Numbered from the stretch's first letter, positions 10,231 to 21,785 are shown. The stretch: DNA of 64,000 nt from Paulinella micropora (GCA_009731375.1 BJOX01000335.1:53086-117085); one strand, 5' to 3'. Translations and numbers: made by a program. Notes: generated by a model from the sequence alone, not told the origin.

Positions 10231-11739
10231 TCAGTAATATTTTGTATCAGATTGCAGTCGCGGTTGGGTGAGGCGCGGTAAATCGGGACTAAGACTTCCA
10301 GGCGCGGTAAATCGGGCCGCGGTAAATCGGGACAGCACAGCGATCACTGCCTTTCCTTTCTTCTTCTTACTCCGGCGCTTTGATCGCTTCTCCTTCTCTT
10401 TCTTCTTCTTTCCAACTAACGGTTTGAGTGTGTTAACTTTGTTTTGCTCCCCTATCACTGGGGCTTCCTTCTCACTCTCTCTTTCCTGATCTGTGTGCAT
10501 CCCGCAAAATCGCCCTCTCAACAGACCATACGCTGCCCCTCGCAACAACACACTCTCAATCTCCATATCATCAGTGCACACAAAACATTGCTGCTCACCT
10601 GACACTCGCCCCCAACATTGACGATAGACTTCTCTCTCTTGTACTACCTTCACTTCCTTTACTTTGCCCATGTGTGCCTTCTCCTTTGCCACGCCTGCTC
10701 TCTCTCGGAAAAATTTCGCCGCTTTTATTACTGCGTTTGGCCCCGTAAATTCTAACCCTTCATCATCTGTGTCAGAAGTGTCTGACTCACTCCCCCTTCC
10801 TAACTTTCCTTTCTTCCACATCTTCTTTCTCGTTCCTGTTCCTTTCCCTCCCCCTTTCTTATTAGTGGTGGTGTGTTTAAACTTACAGTTAGATCTATCA
10901 CAGCTTGCATGACTGTTCAAACATGTAGCATGACCCAGGAACAGTACTCATAGTGACTGACCCCTCTGTATGAGCAAAACGACACTCATCCCCCCCACTT
11001 GCATCCACTCTCTCTTTGAAACCAAAAACACACCTCTCTGCCCTTCCTCTATTTTGTTTGCATCTTTCCCTGCGTGTGCTTTTGCTTTCTTCATCTTCTT
11101 CTCTCTTTCTTTGTTTCGGTCTATTTCCAATGCTTTTTCTTCCAACTCCTCCCACCATTCCTCAAAAGACCATGCATGCTGCTTCTTATTCATCTTTAGC
11201 GTGCTCATCCATCCTCCCCAATCCTTCCTCACCCCCTCTGATGCATACTCAGGGTTTTGTAAGGCATTAGTGATTATTGTTTCCATTGTTCTGTGGGGTG
11301 TTTCATGGCCTACTGCCTTTAGCTCTTCATCTAACGCAACAAACGCATCAAACTGCGGAGCATAATCACACCCCTCATCAAACGTCCATGCATTCATCGC
11401 ATTTATTTTATCTTGCACATCCTCCTCACTCACCTTACCAAACCTTTTGGTTAGTCTTGCCCACACAATGTGCAAGTTCTGACCAAAGTCTGGGGAGGTG
11501 TCTCTCACCAAGTCTGCCACACTCCTCTTTGCTTTACCTACTAGATCAAACACAAACGAAAAAGCTTCCTCTCTCTGCCTTTTCATCTCATTCTCCAAAC
11601 TCTCCTCATATGCTACTATCATTCTGTCTTCCTTCTCTTTTTCCTCTACTTGCTCCTTGCTCTTCGTCTTGATTGTTGTCGTTGCTGGTGTGGAATAGGT
11701 AGGTGAAAGCTGACTACTCACTTTCCCCCTCTCCTTCAC
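10231..11739 (-). pseudogene. gag: Gag of gag-only retroelement, copy A (broken)
   Basis: Three overlapping minus-strand frames make up one damaged Gag: 10948-11739 (helical capsid-like part with FGQNLHIVWARL and W-rich WEEW motifs, typical of copia-type gag), 10898-11158 (basic, zinc-finger side) and 10231-10920 (a CDRSNCKFKH cluster, an acidic SESDTSD stretch, then a lysine-rich tail). Compared with copies B and C it lacks the CCHC knuckle block and ends in the 10273-10331 repeat. Two frameshifts are needed to read it through. It diverges from copies B/C upstream of about position 11128 and is identical to them after it. Confidence 0.7.
10273..10331 (+). repeat. Three direct copies of a 14-15 bp unit
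   Basis: The unit GCGCGGTAAATCGGG occurs at about 10273-10287 and 10302-10316, and a shorter CGCGGTAAATCGGG at 10318-10331. It replaces the C-terminal gag sequence found in the sister copies at this place, so it lies at the breakpoint where copy A of the gag-only element is truncated. Confidence 0.6.
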
Positions 11740-11783
11740 CTGCTCTTCTCCTCCCTTTTGCTCACTCTTACCACTATCTCCCC

Positions 11784-12179
11784 TTAAAGTAGGCTGCCTT
11801 TCTGTCTCAGTAAAATAAGAGGTAAGGTTTTCTTTGTCTGATTCTGACTCTCGGAGTCTAACTCAGCTTCTTCTTCCTCCTCTCTCAGCCCTATCTTTGC
11901 TCTCTTTCTTGCTGATTGCTTTCCTGCTCTCTCTCCCCACCTCCACATGTAGTTGGGGACTTTCTTTCCTTTGCTGTGCAACGCACTCACATTCCTTTCA
12001 TGAACTAGCCTAATATGTTCTTGTGGGGTCTGGAGTGCCCCTTTAAGTCCTTTTGCCCCCAGGGCAAAAACTACCTCTCGTTGGAATGCTTTAAACGGGG
12101 TTCTCCCGTCATACTGTCCCTTTGCTGTGACTTCCTTTTCTTTGTTTTTGGTTGTGCCTCTAAGAGTACTGAAACTCAT
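11784..12179 (-). CDS. Gag N-terminal ORF, gag-only element copy A
   Basis: This 131-residue ORF starts MSFSTLRG and lies directly after the 5' LTR. The same ORF occurs at 15355-15750 (identical) and 18.9-19.3 kb (diverged). A related but distinct N-terminal ORF (33202-33555) begins the autonomous copia element further right; both share a stretch of about 60 residues with a VHxxNV motif and a nearby tryptophan. It is probably the N-terminal part of Gag, separated from the main capsid ORF by a frame change. Function beyond Gag is unknown. Confidence 0.6.
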   Translation of the reverse strand: MSFSTLRGTTKNKEKEVTAKGQYDGRTPFKAFQREVVFALGAKGLKGALQTPQEHIRLVHERNVSALHSKGKKVPNYMWRWGERAGKQSARKRAKIGLREEEEEAELDSESQNQTKKTLPLILLRQKGSLL

Positions 12180-12260
12180 TGTGAGGGCTTACTGTCTTGT
12201 CCTTTTCTTTGAGCAGACCAGTTGCAGTGTCTGATATGCTTCTTGCTGGCTTCTTTGCCC

Positions 12261-12646
12261 CGACGCCGGTGACTCACCTAAACGGGGACAGGTAGCGAAC
12301 TATGCGTGCAGAACTGAGCCAAAGGGTCTCAGTGCAAGAGCTTCCCTTTTTATGTGTCAATTAATGGAATGACACCAACCCTTTCTTTGACAGTCGCCTC
12401 CCGGTCGGCGATGGTCTCCTCTTTCTTTGTTTGCAGTGCCAGAGTCACTAAGCGCTGCCAAGGCCCATAACCCACTAGACAAAGTGTTCGTACTTTACTT
12501 TACTTAGAGATTTGAATAATTATCACTAAGTACCACAACCCCCTTTGAATTCACCGTTACACTTAGAGTGATATAGGCAAAATAGGTAATTGTCCTTGGG
12601 GTGAGCCTGTACGACTAAATATTATTATTAATAAAATTGTCCATTG
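12261..12646 (-). repeat. 5' LTR of gag-only element copy A
   Basis: This 386-bp stretch is repeated at 15832-16217, 19391-19776 and, diverged, 35014-35428. All copies begin (plus reading) with GACGCCGGTGACTCACC-type sequence and end in AATAAAATTGTCCATTG. The gag N-terminal ORF follows within 90 bp on the minus strand, placing it as a 5' LTR. The outer edge CAATGGACAA matches the start of the LTR that follows a polypurine tract at 13256. Confidence 0.7.
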
Positions 12647-12889
12647 ATAACTTGTAGTTGTTACGTTTTCAACTGCAGTTAACCGATCAACATATGAATT
12701 TATTTCCCTTTTCCATTGAATTTTCAAGTTTTCAAGCTTGTGTAATTACCTTTTTTTCACGATATCAATATCAGACTTTTATATATCAGAATGAGCACTT
12801 TAACGACCGGCCAAAACCATTACCGTTGACTTTTCACTCTTTTTGACCAGCCTAGATTCTCCTCTGCACGACGTTTCGACTTCACTCAA
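12647..12889. other. Spacer between adjacent gag-only elements
   Basis: A 240-bp AT-rich spacer between the outer edge of one element's 5' LTR and the end of the next element's 3' LTR, repeated exactly at 16218-16460. It has no coding potential I trust. It is likely old flanking DNA carried along in the tandem duplication. Confidence 0.5.
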
Positions 12890-13255
12890 TGGACAAGGCC
12901 TGGAGTCCGCAACTTGTGTGACTTGATGATGCTTCCCGTCTGTACACCGTCGTGAAACGGCAACCGGGGCGTCACCCTCTTACCGGTCGAAGATTTCACA
13001 GAACGCAGAATTTAACAATAATGCCACCGAAGAATCATTGTAGGCGCAGACACTTGACAACGAGAGGGTCGTACTTTACTTTATTAGAGATGGACGATAC
13101 TTGACACGTCACCTAGCGTCACCGTGACAACCCCCAAACCGCCAAAGCTTTGAATTCACCGTTACACTTAGAGTGCTATAGGTAAAATAGGTAATTGTCA
13201 ATGATTGGGGTGGGCCGGGATGACTAAATGCTATTATTAATAAAATTGTCCATTG
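12890..13255 (-). repeat. 3' LTR of gag-only element copy B, with polypurine tract at 13256-13268
   Basis: Read on the minus strand, AAATAGGGGGAG (13256-13267) is followed at once by CAATGGACAATTTTATT, the start of this LTR type, which is the standard polypurine tract/3' LTR junction. The first 190 bases resemble the 12261-12646 LTR. The remainder (to about 12890) resembles the LTR of the copia element at 26118-26470, for instance in GAATTTAACAATAATG. The inner end is approximate. Confidence 0.65.
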
Positions 13256-13422
13256 CTCCCCCTATTTAGGAATAACGGCCCCATCATACTCTACCTTATG
13301 CTACTAACCTCGCATATATGCCTGGTAAATATTTGTAGCACTATTCAGAAATTAACGGAGCCTTCTAACTTTTAACAACTATATGCACTAACCTTCTCTA
13401 AACTGACTTTGTGTCCCATAAC

Positions 13423-15310
13423 TTACCTTATGATACGTAAAAAAAACTGAAGTCCCAGTTGTTGCGCCGCCCACCGTGCGCTCCCCCGCTCCCTTGCTTT
13501 CTTGTCTTCTGGTAGCCTCCCGAGTCCCTTAGCTTCCCGGCTCCCAGCCGCCCACTTGCCGCCGCTTGAATCCACCGCCCGGGTCATAGAACCACATGTG
13601 CGCCGCGCGCCCCACCCATCTTCGCTCCGAGCCCGAGCCCGAACCGCTGTCGCTGTCGATGTCGCTGTCCGCCCCACGGCCTTCCCCTTGATCGTCGTTG
13701 GCCTTTCAACGCGTTCATCTTGGACTGAGCTCGACCTGTTGTTAGCGATCACGGCCTTTCCTTTCTTCTTCTTACTCCGGCGCTTTGAGCGCTTCGCCTT
13801 CTCTTTCTGCGTCTTCTCAACTAACTGTTTGGGCGGGCTAACCTTGTTTTGCTCCCCCATTACTGGGGCTTCCTTCTCACTCTCTCTTTCCTGATCTGTA
13901 TGCAGCCCGCAAAATCGCCCTCTCAACAGACCATACGCTGCCTCTCGCAACAACACATTCTCACTCTCCATGTCATGAGTGCATACAAAACATTGCTGCT
14001 CACCTGACACTCGCCCCTCACATTGACGATAGACTTCTCTCTCTTGTACTACCTTCACTTCCTTTACTTTGCCCATGTGGGCCTTCTCCTTGAACATGCC
14101 TGCTCTCTCTCGTAAAAATCTCGTCGCCTTTCTGGGCGTCATCAACACTTCTTCATCTGTGTCAGAGGTGTCTGACTCACTCCCCCTACCTAACTTTCCA
14201 TGTTCCCCTTTTGCTCTCTTTTCCTTCTCTCTCGGTTCTTCCTTCTCACCTGGCTCTTCTCTCGCCTTCTTCATCTCTTCACATTCATGTAGTCTATGCT
14301 TCCCCCCGCACATCCTACACTCCTTCTCACATGCTGAGAACACATGCCCCTCCATGTTACAATTGAAACATTTCATGTCTCCTTTCTTCAAAGTCTTCTT
14401 TCTCGTTCCTGTTCCTTTCCCTTCCCTTTCTTGTTAGTGGTGGTGTGTTTATACTTACAGTTAGATCTATCACAGCTGCCTGACTGTTCAAACATGTAGA
14501 ATGACCCAGGCACAGTACGCATAGTGACTGGCCCCTCTGTATGAACAAAACGACACTCATCCCCCCCACTTGCATCCACTCTCTTTGTGAAACCAAAAGC
14601 AAACGCCTCTCTGCCCTTCCTCTCTTTTGTTTGCATCCTTTTCCGTGTGCTTTTTCTTTCTTCATCTTCTTCTCTCTTTCTTTGTTTCTGTCTCTTTCCA
14701 ATGCTTTTTCTTCCAACTCCTCCCACCATTCCTCAAAAGACCATGCATGCTGCTTCTTATTCATCTTTAGCGTGCTCATCCATCCTCCCCAATCCTTCCT
14801 CACCCCCTCTGATGCATACTCAGGGTTTTGTAAGGCATTAGTGATTATTGTTTCCATTGTTCTGTGGGGTGTTTCATGGCCTACTGCCTTTAGCTCTTCA
14901 TCTAACGCAACAAACGCATCAAACTGCGGAGCATAATCACACCCCTCATCAAACGTCCATGCATTCATCGCATTTATTTTATCTTGCACATCCTCCTCAC
15001 TCACCTTACCAAACCTTTTGGTTAGTCTTGCCCACACAATGTGCAAGTTCTGACCAAAGTCTGGGGAGGTGTCTCTCACCAAGTCTGCCACACTCCTCTT
15101 TGCTTTACCTACTAGATCAAACACAAACGAAAAAGCTTCCTCTCTCTGCCTTTTCATCTCATTCTCCAAACTCTCCTCATATGCTACTATCATTCTGTCT
15201 TCCTTCTCTTTTTCCTCTACTTGCTCCTTGCTCTTCGTCTTGATTGTTGTCGTTGCTGGTGTGGAATAGGTAGGTGAAAGCTGACTACTCACTTTCCCCC
15301 TCTCCTTCAC
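13423..15310 (-). pseudogene. gag: Gag of gag-only element copy B
   Basis: Three overlapping minus-strand frames: 14357-15310 (317 codons, capsid-like part), 14388-14729 (zinc-finger part with DECRFVH and SCDRSNCKYKH clusters) and 13423-14391 (322 codons). The last carries a perfect CCHC knuckle near its N-terminus (CFNCNMEGHVFSAC), a further CxxC cluster, an acidic SESDTSD stretch and a Lys/Arg-rich tail. Two frame changes separate them. No protease, integrase or RT follows before the polypurine tract at 13256, so the element encodes only Gag, as TR-GAG elements do. It would depend on proteins from an autonomous relative such as the copia element at 26-35 kb. Confidence 0.75.
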
Positions 15311-15354
15311 CTGCTCTTCTCCTCCCTTTTGCTCACTCTTACCACTATCTCCCC

Positions 15355-15750
15355 TTAAAGTAGGCTGCCTTTCTGTCTCAGTAAAATAAGAGGTAAGGTT
15401 TTCTTTGTCTGATTCTGACTCTCGGAGTCTAACTCAGCTTCTTCTTCCTCCTCTCTCAGCCCTATCTTTGCTCTCTTTCTTGCTGATTGCTTTCCTGCTC
15501 TCTCTCCCCACCTCCACATGTAGTTGGGGACTTTCTTTCCTTTGCTGTGCAACGCACTCACATTCCTTTCATGAACTAGCCTAATATGTTCTTGTGGGGT
15601 CTGGAGTGCCCCTTTAAGTCCTTTTGCCCCCAGGGCAAAAACTACCTCTCGTTGGAATGCTTTAAACGGGGTTCTCCCGTCATACTGTCCCTTTGCTGTG
15701 ACTTCCTTTTCTTTGTTTTTGGTTGTGCCTCTAAGAGTACTGAAACTCAT
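15355..15750 (-). CDS. Gag N-terminal ORF, gag-only element copy B
   Basis: Identical at the protein level to 11784-12179 (131 codons, MSFSTLRG start), in the same place between the 5' LTR (15832-16217) and the capsid ORF (15310). The tail after about residue 100 is acidic and of low complexity (EEEEEAELDSES). Confidence 0.6.
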   Translation of the reverse strand: MSFSTLRGTTKNKEKEVTAKGQYDGRTPFKAFQREVVFALGAKGLKGALQTPQEHIRLVHERNVSALHSKGKKVPNYMWRWGERAGKQSARKRAKIGLREEEEEAELDSESQNQTKKTLPLILLRQKGSLL

Positions 15751-15831
15751 TGTGAGGGCTTACTGTCTTGTCCTTTTCTTTGAGCAGACCAGTTGCAGTG
15801 TCTGATATGCTTCTTGCTGGCTTCTTTGCCC

Positions 15832-16217
15832 CGACGCCGGTGACTCACCTAAACGGGGACAGGTAGCGAACTATGCGTGCAGAACTGAGCCAAAGGGTCT
15901 CAGTGCAAGAGCTTCCCTTTTTATGTGTCAATTAATGGAATGACACCAACCCTTTCTTTGACAGTCGCCTCCCGGTCGGCGATGGTCTCCTCTTTCTTTG
16001 TTTGCAGTGCCAGAGTCACTAAGCGCTGCCAAGGCCCATAACCCACTAGACAAAGTGTTCGTACTTTACTTTACTTAGAGATTTGAATAATTATCACTAA
16101 GTACCACAACCCCCTTTGAATTCACCGTTACACTTAGAGTGATATAGGCAAAATAGGTAATTGTCCTTGGGGTGAGCCTGTACGACTAAATATTATTATT
16201 AATAAAATTGTCCATTG
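15832..16217 (-). repeat. 5' LTR of gag-only element copy B
   Basis: Exact offset copy (+3571) of 12261-12646. Confidence 0.7.
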
Positions 16218-16460
16218 ATAACTTGTAGTTGTTACGTTTTCAACTGCAGTTAACCGATCAACATATGAATTTATTTCCCTTTTCCATTGAATTTTCAAGT
16301 TTTCAAGCTTGTGTAATTACCTTTTTTTCACGATATCAATATCAGACTTTTATATATCAGAATGAGCACTTTAACGACCGGCCAAAACCATTACCGTTGA
16401 CTTTTCACTCTTTTTGACCAGCCTAGATTCTCCTCTGCACGACGTTTCGACTTCACTCAA

Positions 16461-16826
16461 TGGACAAGGCCTGGAGTCCGCAACTTGTGTGACTTGATGA
16501 TGCTTCCCGTCTGTACACCGTCGTGAAACGGCAACCGGGGCGTCACCCTCTTACCGGTCGAAGATTTCACAGAACGCAGAATTTAACAATAATGCCACCG
16601 AAGAATCATTGTAGGCGCAGACACTTGACAACGAGAGGGTCGTACTTTACTTTATTAGAGATGGACGATACTTGACACGTCACCTAGCGTCACCGTGACA
16701 ACCCCCAAACCGCCAAAGCTTTGAATTCACCGTTACACTTAGAGTGCTATAGGTAAAATAGGTAATTGTCAATGATTGGGGTGGGCCGGGATGACTAAAT
16801 GCTATTATTAATAAAATTGTCCATTG
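16461..16826 (-). repeat. 3' LTR of gag-only element copy C, with polypurine tract at 16827-16839
   Basis: Exact offset copy (+3571) of the LTR and AAATAGGGGGAG polypurine tract described at 12890-13268. Confidence 0.65.
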
Positions 16827-16993
16827 CTCCCCCTATTTAGGAATAACGGCCCCATCATACTCTACCTTATGCTACTAACCTCGCATATATGCCTGGTAAA
16901 TATTTGTAGCACTATTCAGAAATTAACGGAGCCTTCTAACTTTTAACAACTATATGCACTAACCTTCTCTAAACTGACTTTGTGTCCCATAAC

Positions 16994-18881
16994 TTACCTT
17001 ATGATACGTAAAAAAAACTGAAGTCCCAGTTGTTGCGCCGCCCACCGTGCGCTCCCCCGCTCCCTTGCTTTCTTGTCTTCTGGTAGCCTCCCGAGTCCCT
17101 TAGCTTCCCGGCTCCCAGCCGCCCACTTGCCGCCGCTTGAATCCACCGCCCGGGTCATAGAACCACATGTGCGCCGCGCGCCCCACCCATCTTCGCTCCG
17201 AGCCCGAGCCCGAACCGCTGTCGCTGTCGATGTCGCTGTCCGCCCCACGGCCTTCCCCTTGATCGTCGTTGGCCTTTCAACGCGTTCATCTTGGACTGAG
17301 CTCGACCTGTTGTTAGCGATCACGGCCTTTCCTTTCTTCTTCTTACTCCGGCGCTTTGAGCGCTTCGCCTTCTCTTTCTGCGTCTTCTCAACTAACTGTT
17401 TGGGCGGGCTAACCTTGTTTTGCTCCCCCATTACTGGGGCTTCCTTCTCACTCTCTCTTTCCTGATCTGTATGCAGCCCGCAAAATCGCCCTCTCAACAG
17501 ACCATACGCTGCCTCTCGCAACAACACATTCTCACTCTCCATGTCATGAGTGCATACAAAACATTGCTGCTCACCTGACACTCGCCCCTCACATTGACGA
17601 TAGACTTCTCTCTCTTGTACTACCTTCACTTCCTTTACTTTGCCCATGTGGGCCTTCTCCTTGAACATGCCTGCTCTCTCTCGTAAAAATCTCGTCGCCT
17701 TTCTGGGCGTCATCAACACTTCTTCATCTGTGTCAGAGGTGTCTGACTCACTCCCCCTACCTAACTTTCCATGTTCCCCTTTTGCTCTCTTTTCCTTCTC
17801 TCTCGGTTCTTCCTTCTCACCTGGCTCTTCTCTCGCCTTCTTCATCTCTTCACATTCATGTAGTCTATGCTTCCCCCCGCACATCCTACACTCCTTCTCA
17901 CATGCTGAGAACACATGCCCCTCCATGTTACAATTGAAACATTTCATGTCTCCTTTCTTCAAAGTCTTCTTTCTCGTTCCTGTTCCTTTCCCTTCCCTTT
18001 CTTGTTAGTGGTGGTGTGTTTATACTTACAGTTAGATCTATCACAGCTGCCTGACTGTTCAAACATGTAGAATGACCCAGGCACAGTACGCATAGTGACT
18101 GGCCCCTCTGTATGAACAAAACGACACTCATCCCCCCCACTTGCATCCACTCTCTTTGTGAAACCAAAAGCAAACGCCTCTCTGCCCTTCCTCTCTTTTG
18201 TTTGCATCCTTTTCCGTGTGCTTTTTCTTTCTTCATCTTCTTCTCTCTTTCTTTGTTTCTGTCTCTTTCCAATGCTTTTTCTTCCAACTCCTCCCACCAT
18301 TCCTCAAAAGACCATGCATGCTGCTTCTTATTCATCTTTAGCGTGCTCATCCATCCTCCCCAATCCTTCCTCACCCCCTCTGATGCATACTCAGGGTTTT
18401 GTAAGGCATTAGTGATTATTGTTTCCATTGTTCTGTGGGGTGTTTCATGGCCTACTGCCTTTAGCTCTTCATCTAACGCAACAAACGCATCAAACTGCGG
18501 AGCATAATCACACCCCTCATCAAACGTCCATGCATTCATCGCATTTATTTTATCTTGCACATCCTCCTCACTCACCTTACCAAACCTTTTGGTTAGTCTT
18601 GCCCACACAATGTGCAAGTTCTGACCAAAGTCTGGGGAGGTGTCTCTCACCAAGTCTGCCACACTCCTCTTTGCTTTACCTACTAGATCAAACACAAACG
18701 AAAAAGCTTCCTCTCTCTGCCTTTTCATCTCATTCTCCAAACTCTCCTCATATGCTACTATCATTCTGTCTTCCTTCTCTTTTTCCTCTACTTGCTCCTT
18801 GCTCTTCGTCTTGATTGTTGTCGTTGCTGGTGTGGAATAGGTAGGTGAAGGTTGACTACTCACTCTCCCCCTCTCCTCCAC
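16994..18881 (-). pseudogene. gag: Gag of gag-only element copy C
   Basis: Same three-frame structure as copy B (17928-18881, 17959-18300, 16994-17962), with the same CCHC knuckle and zinc-finger clusters. It is identical to copy B except at its N-terminal end: the first residues read MEERGRVSSQP instead of MKERGKVSSQL, because the tandem duplication ends near 18849. The shared frame breaks in B and C show that the damage, or a shared programmed frame change, predates the duplication. Confidence 0.75.
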
Positions 18882-19032
18882 CTGCTCTTCTCCTCCCTTT
18901 TGCTCACTCTTACCACTATCTCCCCTTAAAGTAGGCTGCCTTTCTGTCTCAGCAAAGTAAGATGTAAGGTTTCTTTTGTCTGATTCTGACTCTCGGAGTC
19001 TAACTCAGCTTCCTCTTCCTCCTCTCTCAACC

Positions 19033-19320
19033 CTACATTTCCTCTCCCTCGTGCTTGCTGCTTTCCTGCTCTCTCTCCCCATTTCCACATGTAATTGGGA
19101 CTGTTTTCCCCTTGCTGTGCAGAGCACTTACATTATCATCATGCACTATCCTAATGTGTTCTTCTGGGGGCTTCAGTGCCCCTTTGAGTCCCTTGCCACC
19201 CAAGGCCAAAACTATTTCACGTTGAAATGTTTTAAATGGGGTTCTCCCATCATATTGTCCTTTGGCTGTGACTTCTTTTTCTCTATTTTTGTCTGTGCCT
19301 CTGAGAGTACTGAAACTCAT
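19033..19320 (-). pseudogene. Gag N-terminal ORF, copy C (diverged)
   Basis: The MSFSTLRG start shared with copies A and B falls at 19320; the open frame extends further upstream to 19482, but without homology support. It differs from A and B at many positions and ends early in a different tail. This is the original, non-duplicated right end of the array and is older than the 3571-bp duplication. Confidence 0.55.
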
Positions 19321-19390
19321 TGAGGTCTTACTGTCCTTTCCTTGAGCTTGCTGTAGCAGACCAGTGACTGATGTGCTGTCTTCTTTTCCT

Positions 19391-19776
19391 TGACGCCGGT
19401 CACCTAACGAAAACGGAGACAGATATCGGACGATTCGTTCCAAATCCACAGGGTTGCCAAAGCTTCCCTTTATGTGTGTCAATTACAGGAATGACACCAA
19501 CCCCTTCTGTCGACAGTCGCCTCCGGCGATGGTCTCCTCCTTCCTTGCTTGCAGTGCCAGAGTCTTCTAAGCGCTGCCAAGGCTCATAACCCACTGGACA
19601 ACGAGAGGGTCGTACTTTACTTTATTAGAGATGGACGATACTTAACACGTCACCTAGCGCCACAACCCCCAAACCGCCAAAGCTTTGAATTCACCGTTAT
19701 ACTTAGAGTAAAATAGGTAATTGTCATTGGAGTGAGCCGGTATGACTAAATACCATTATTAATAAAATTGTCCATC
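19391..19776 (-). repeat. 5' LTR of gag-only element copy C
   Basis: Diverged copy of 12261-12646, with the same GACGCCGG start, the ATGACACCAACCCC block and the AATAAAATTGTCCAT end. Confidence 0.65.
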
Positions 19777-19879
19777 GGCAGATAGGTATATAAATATGCG
19801 ACCTTTTCTTATACCCCTATACACAGTCGTTGGATGGTTAATTACGTTTACCGTTAGTAATTGCTTTATGAGTGGAAAG

Positions 19880-20168
19880 TATTTTATTCGTATTGTCGAA
19901 TAACCGCGTAGTTCTAGTCAATAAGAGTAACGGACGTAACGGACTTTATTGGCATCCAGGATTGGACAATAATGATTGTGTAATAGTTACAATTACGACT
20001 GCGGAATTTATTCAGTTTCGTTACTGCCTCTCAGTTGTCAGTTCTGCTATTCTGCTTGCGGATAAAAGTGTGTCGATTGGGCATCGCGGCTTCTAACGAA
20101 GTCTCTCAGCAAACCGGAGTGTATAAAGGTAATAGGTCCGTGAGTGACCGGGTAATTACCTAATCAAC
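19880..20168 (+). repeat. LTR of a second copia family; inverted copy at 25693-25990
   Basis: Sequence blocks such as TCAATAAGAGTAACGGACGTAACGG, TTCAGTTTCG, TCTCAGCAAACCGGAGTGTA and GTGAGTGACCGGGTAATTACC reappear in reverse complement, in the same order, at 25693-25990. A copia-type gag begins 5 bp after its end, so this is most likely the 5' LTR of that element. Confidence 0.6.
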
Positions 20169-20172
20169 GGTT

Positions 20173-21785
20173 ATGAGCCGCTGGGAAAGCGATTTTCGGT
20201 ACAATGGAAGTAGCATGAGACAGTTGATGTCTCACACACCTGTGTTTAGCGGAAACAAAAAGGATTTGCAAAGCTGTTATTACCAGATAGAGGAGTACGC
20301 GTATGGTATTAACACTACTATCGGGGACATGTTCCATGATGAGTTTAAGGACCATAAAGCAGCGAAAACTAAATATGGATAAGATAGAGATCGCATGAGG
20401 AAGGCAAAAGAGATGGAGGAACCGAGAGAACCGCATGAAGTGGACACACCAAGGAACAGACGATGAAGAAGAAGCACAACAACAGAGACCAAGAGGGAGC
20501 AGAACACAAGAACAGAAGGCACAGTTAGAGAAGCCACCCAACTGGAAAGATCTCACGAAGGAAGAGAAGAAAGCATGGGAAGAGAAAGCGAGAAGAAGAA
20601 AGAAGAGATCAATGACCAGAACAAAGAAAGAGTTGTATCTGTTTAGAAAGAAGAATTACAAGACAGAACAACAGTACCTGCATCGTTGCATGATATTCCA
20701 ACTTCTCGTCACCATGGCATTCTCGGAAGCGAAAGTGATTCAATTCCTAAGAAGCAAAAAGGTATATTGCCCGTTTGAGAAAGTCAGCATTGTTAAAGAA
20801 AAATACGGAAATCTCAGCGGTGCAGCGAGATACGTGGAGGAGAAAGCATTCAAAGAGATTAGACCACGACCCACAGAGGACATGGACGAATACCTCACAC
20901 AACATTTACTGCAGAAGAACTGGTTAGAGACACTGAGAGGGAAAGACTTTGAACCAGATGAGACATTGAATGGATTGTTAGAGAAGTTAGAGGTGCATGA
21001 GGCATTTGGGAAGAACTATCTCAATGAGCATTATGGGCTAGCAGCAGCAAGTAGACCATCACATGACGAAATGGTAGAGTCAGCGAGAGAGATATACGTG
21101 CTGTGGGCAGCTAAGCAGAAGAGGCTCAGAAGAGAACGAAGGCAGGGCAGAGAGAGAAAGGGAGAAGGCAAAGGAGCGAACCTACTGCTAGGAGAAGAAG
21201 AGGGAGAAGAGAGAAGAGGGAAGAAAGACAGGAAAGAGATTGACAAAGAACGGGAAAGGGAAAAAGGGCGACAGTCATGGGAGTGATAGCTCAGGACAGG
21301 AATGGTTGACGGCTACAAGCTACAACTGCTACCAAACTGGGCATACTAAGCGTTTTTGCCCCAAACTGAAGTCTAACTCCAAACGAACCGGTCATATTAG
21401 TCATCTAACTCTGACTCCTCGAAAGGGAAAGAACGAGACAAGAATGGAAAGTTTCGAAAGAAGGGTCAAGGGAGTTACTCTTATAAGAGGAGAGGGAGGA
21501 GAAGAGGTTGAGGAAGGAGAAGGAAACCAGTCTGAGGGGGAAGACAGCTCTGGAGAAGAAGTGTATGGGCTTGTTATAATGGAAAGTAGCGAGGATGCGA
21601 TGGATGGAAACATAGGAGGTGGGGATCACATACTTGCTCGTGATGCTGACCAAGAGGGTGAGGAGGATAGTGAACCTCAAGGGGAGCAAAGTGAAAACAA
21701 ACCCTTAGAACAACCCACAAGAGCCCGTGGGGGGGGGGGGGGGGGAACTGTTGAGTGCTCCTTTGGCTCGCAACACACTCCGTGA
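20173..21785 (+). pseudogene. gag: Ty1/copia gag, decayed
   Basis: Three frames make one gag: 20173-20382 (N-terminal part with FSGNKKDLQSCYYQIEEY, typical of copia gag), 20435-21286 (charged helical capsid part) and 21240-21785. The last carries a CCHC knuckle, CYQTGHTKRFC, near 21325-21360, of which the first C-x2-C is degraded to a single Cys, and acidic stretches. A TAA at 20380-20382 and a frame change near 21260 break it. A G14-15 run at 21729-21744 sits inside the last ORF. Its closest relative in the window is the gag at 35888-36926. Confidence 0.7.

Larger units (their letters stand above)
11128..18849. repeat. Tandem duplication, period 3571 bp, about 2.16 copies
   Basis: Position x and x+3571 read the same wherever I compared them between about 11130 and 15278. 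For example, the gag starts (11739/15310), the N-terminal ORFs (11784/15355), the LTR edges (12261/15832) and the C-terminal ORFs (13423/16994) are all offset by exactly 3571. Identity breaks on the left near 11128 and on the right near 18849. Each unit holds one 5' LTR, one gag, a polypurine tract, a 3' LTR and a 240-bp spacer. Such identity means a very recent tandem duplication, or an assembly duplication. Confidence 0.85.
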
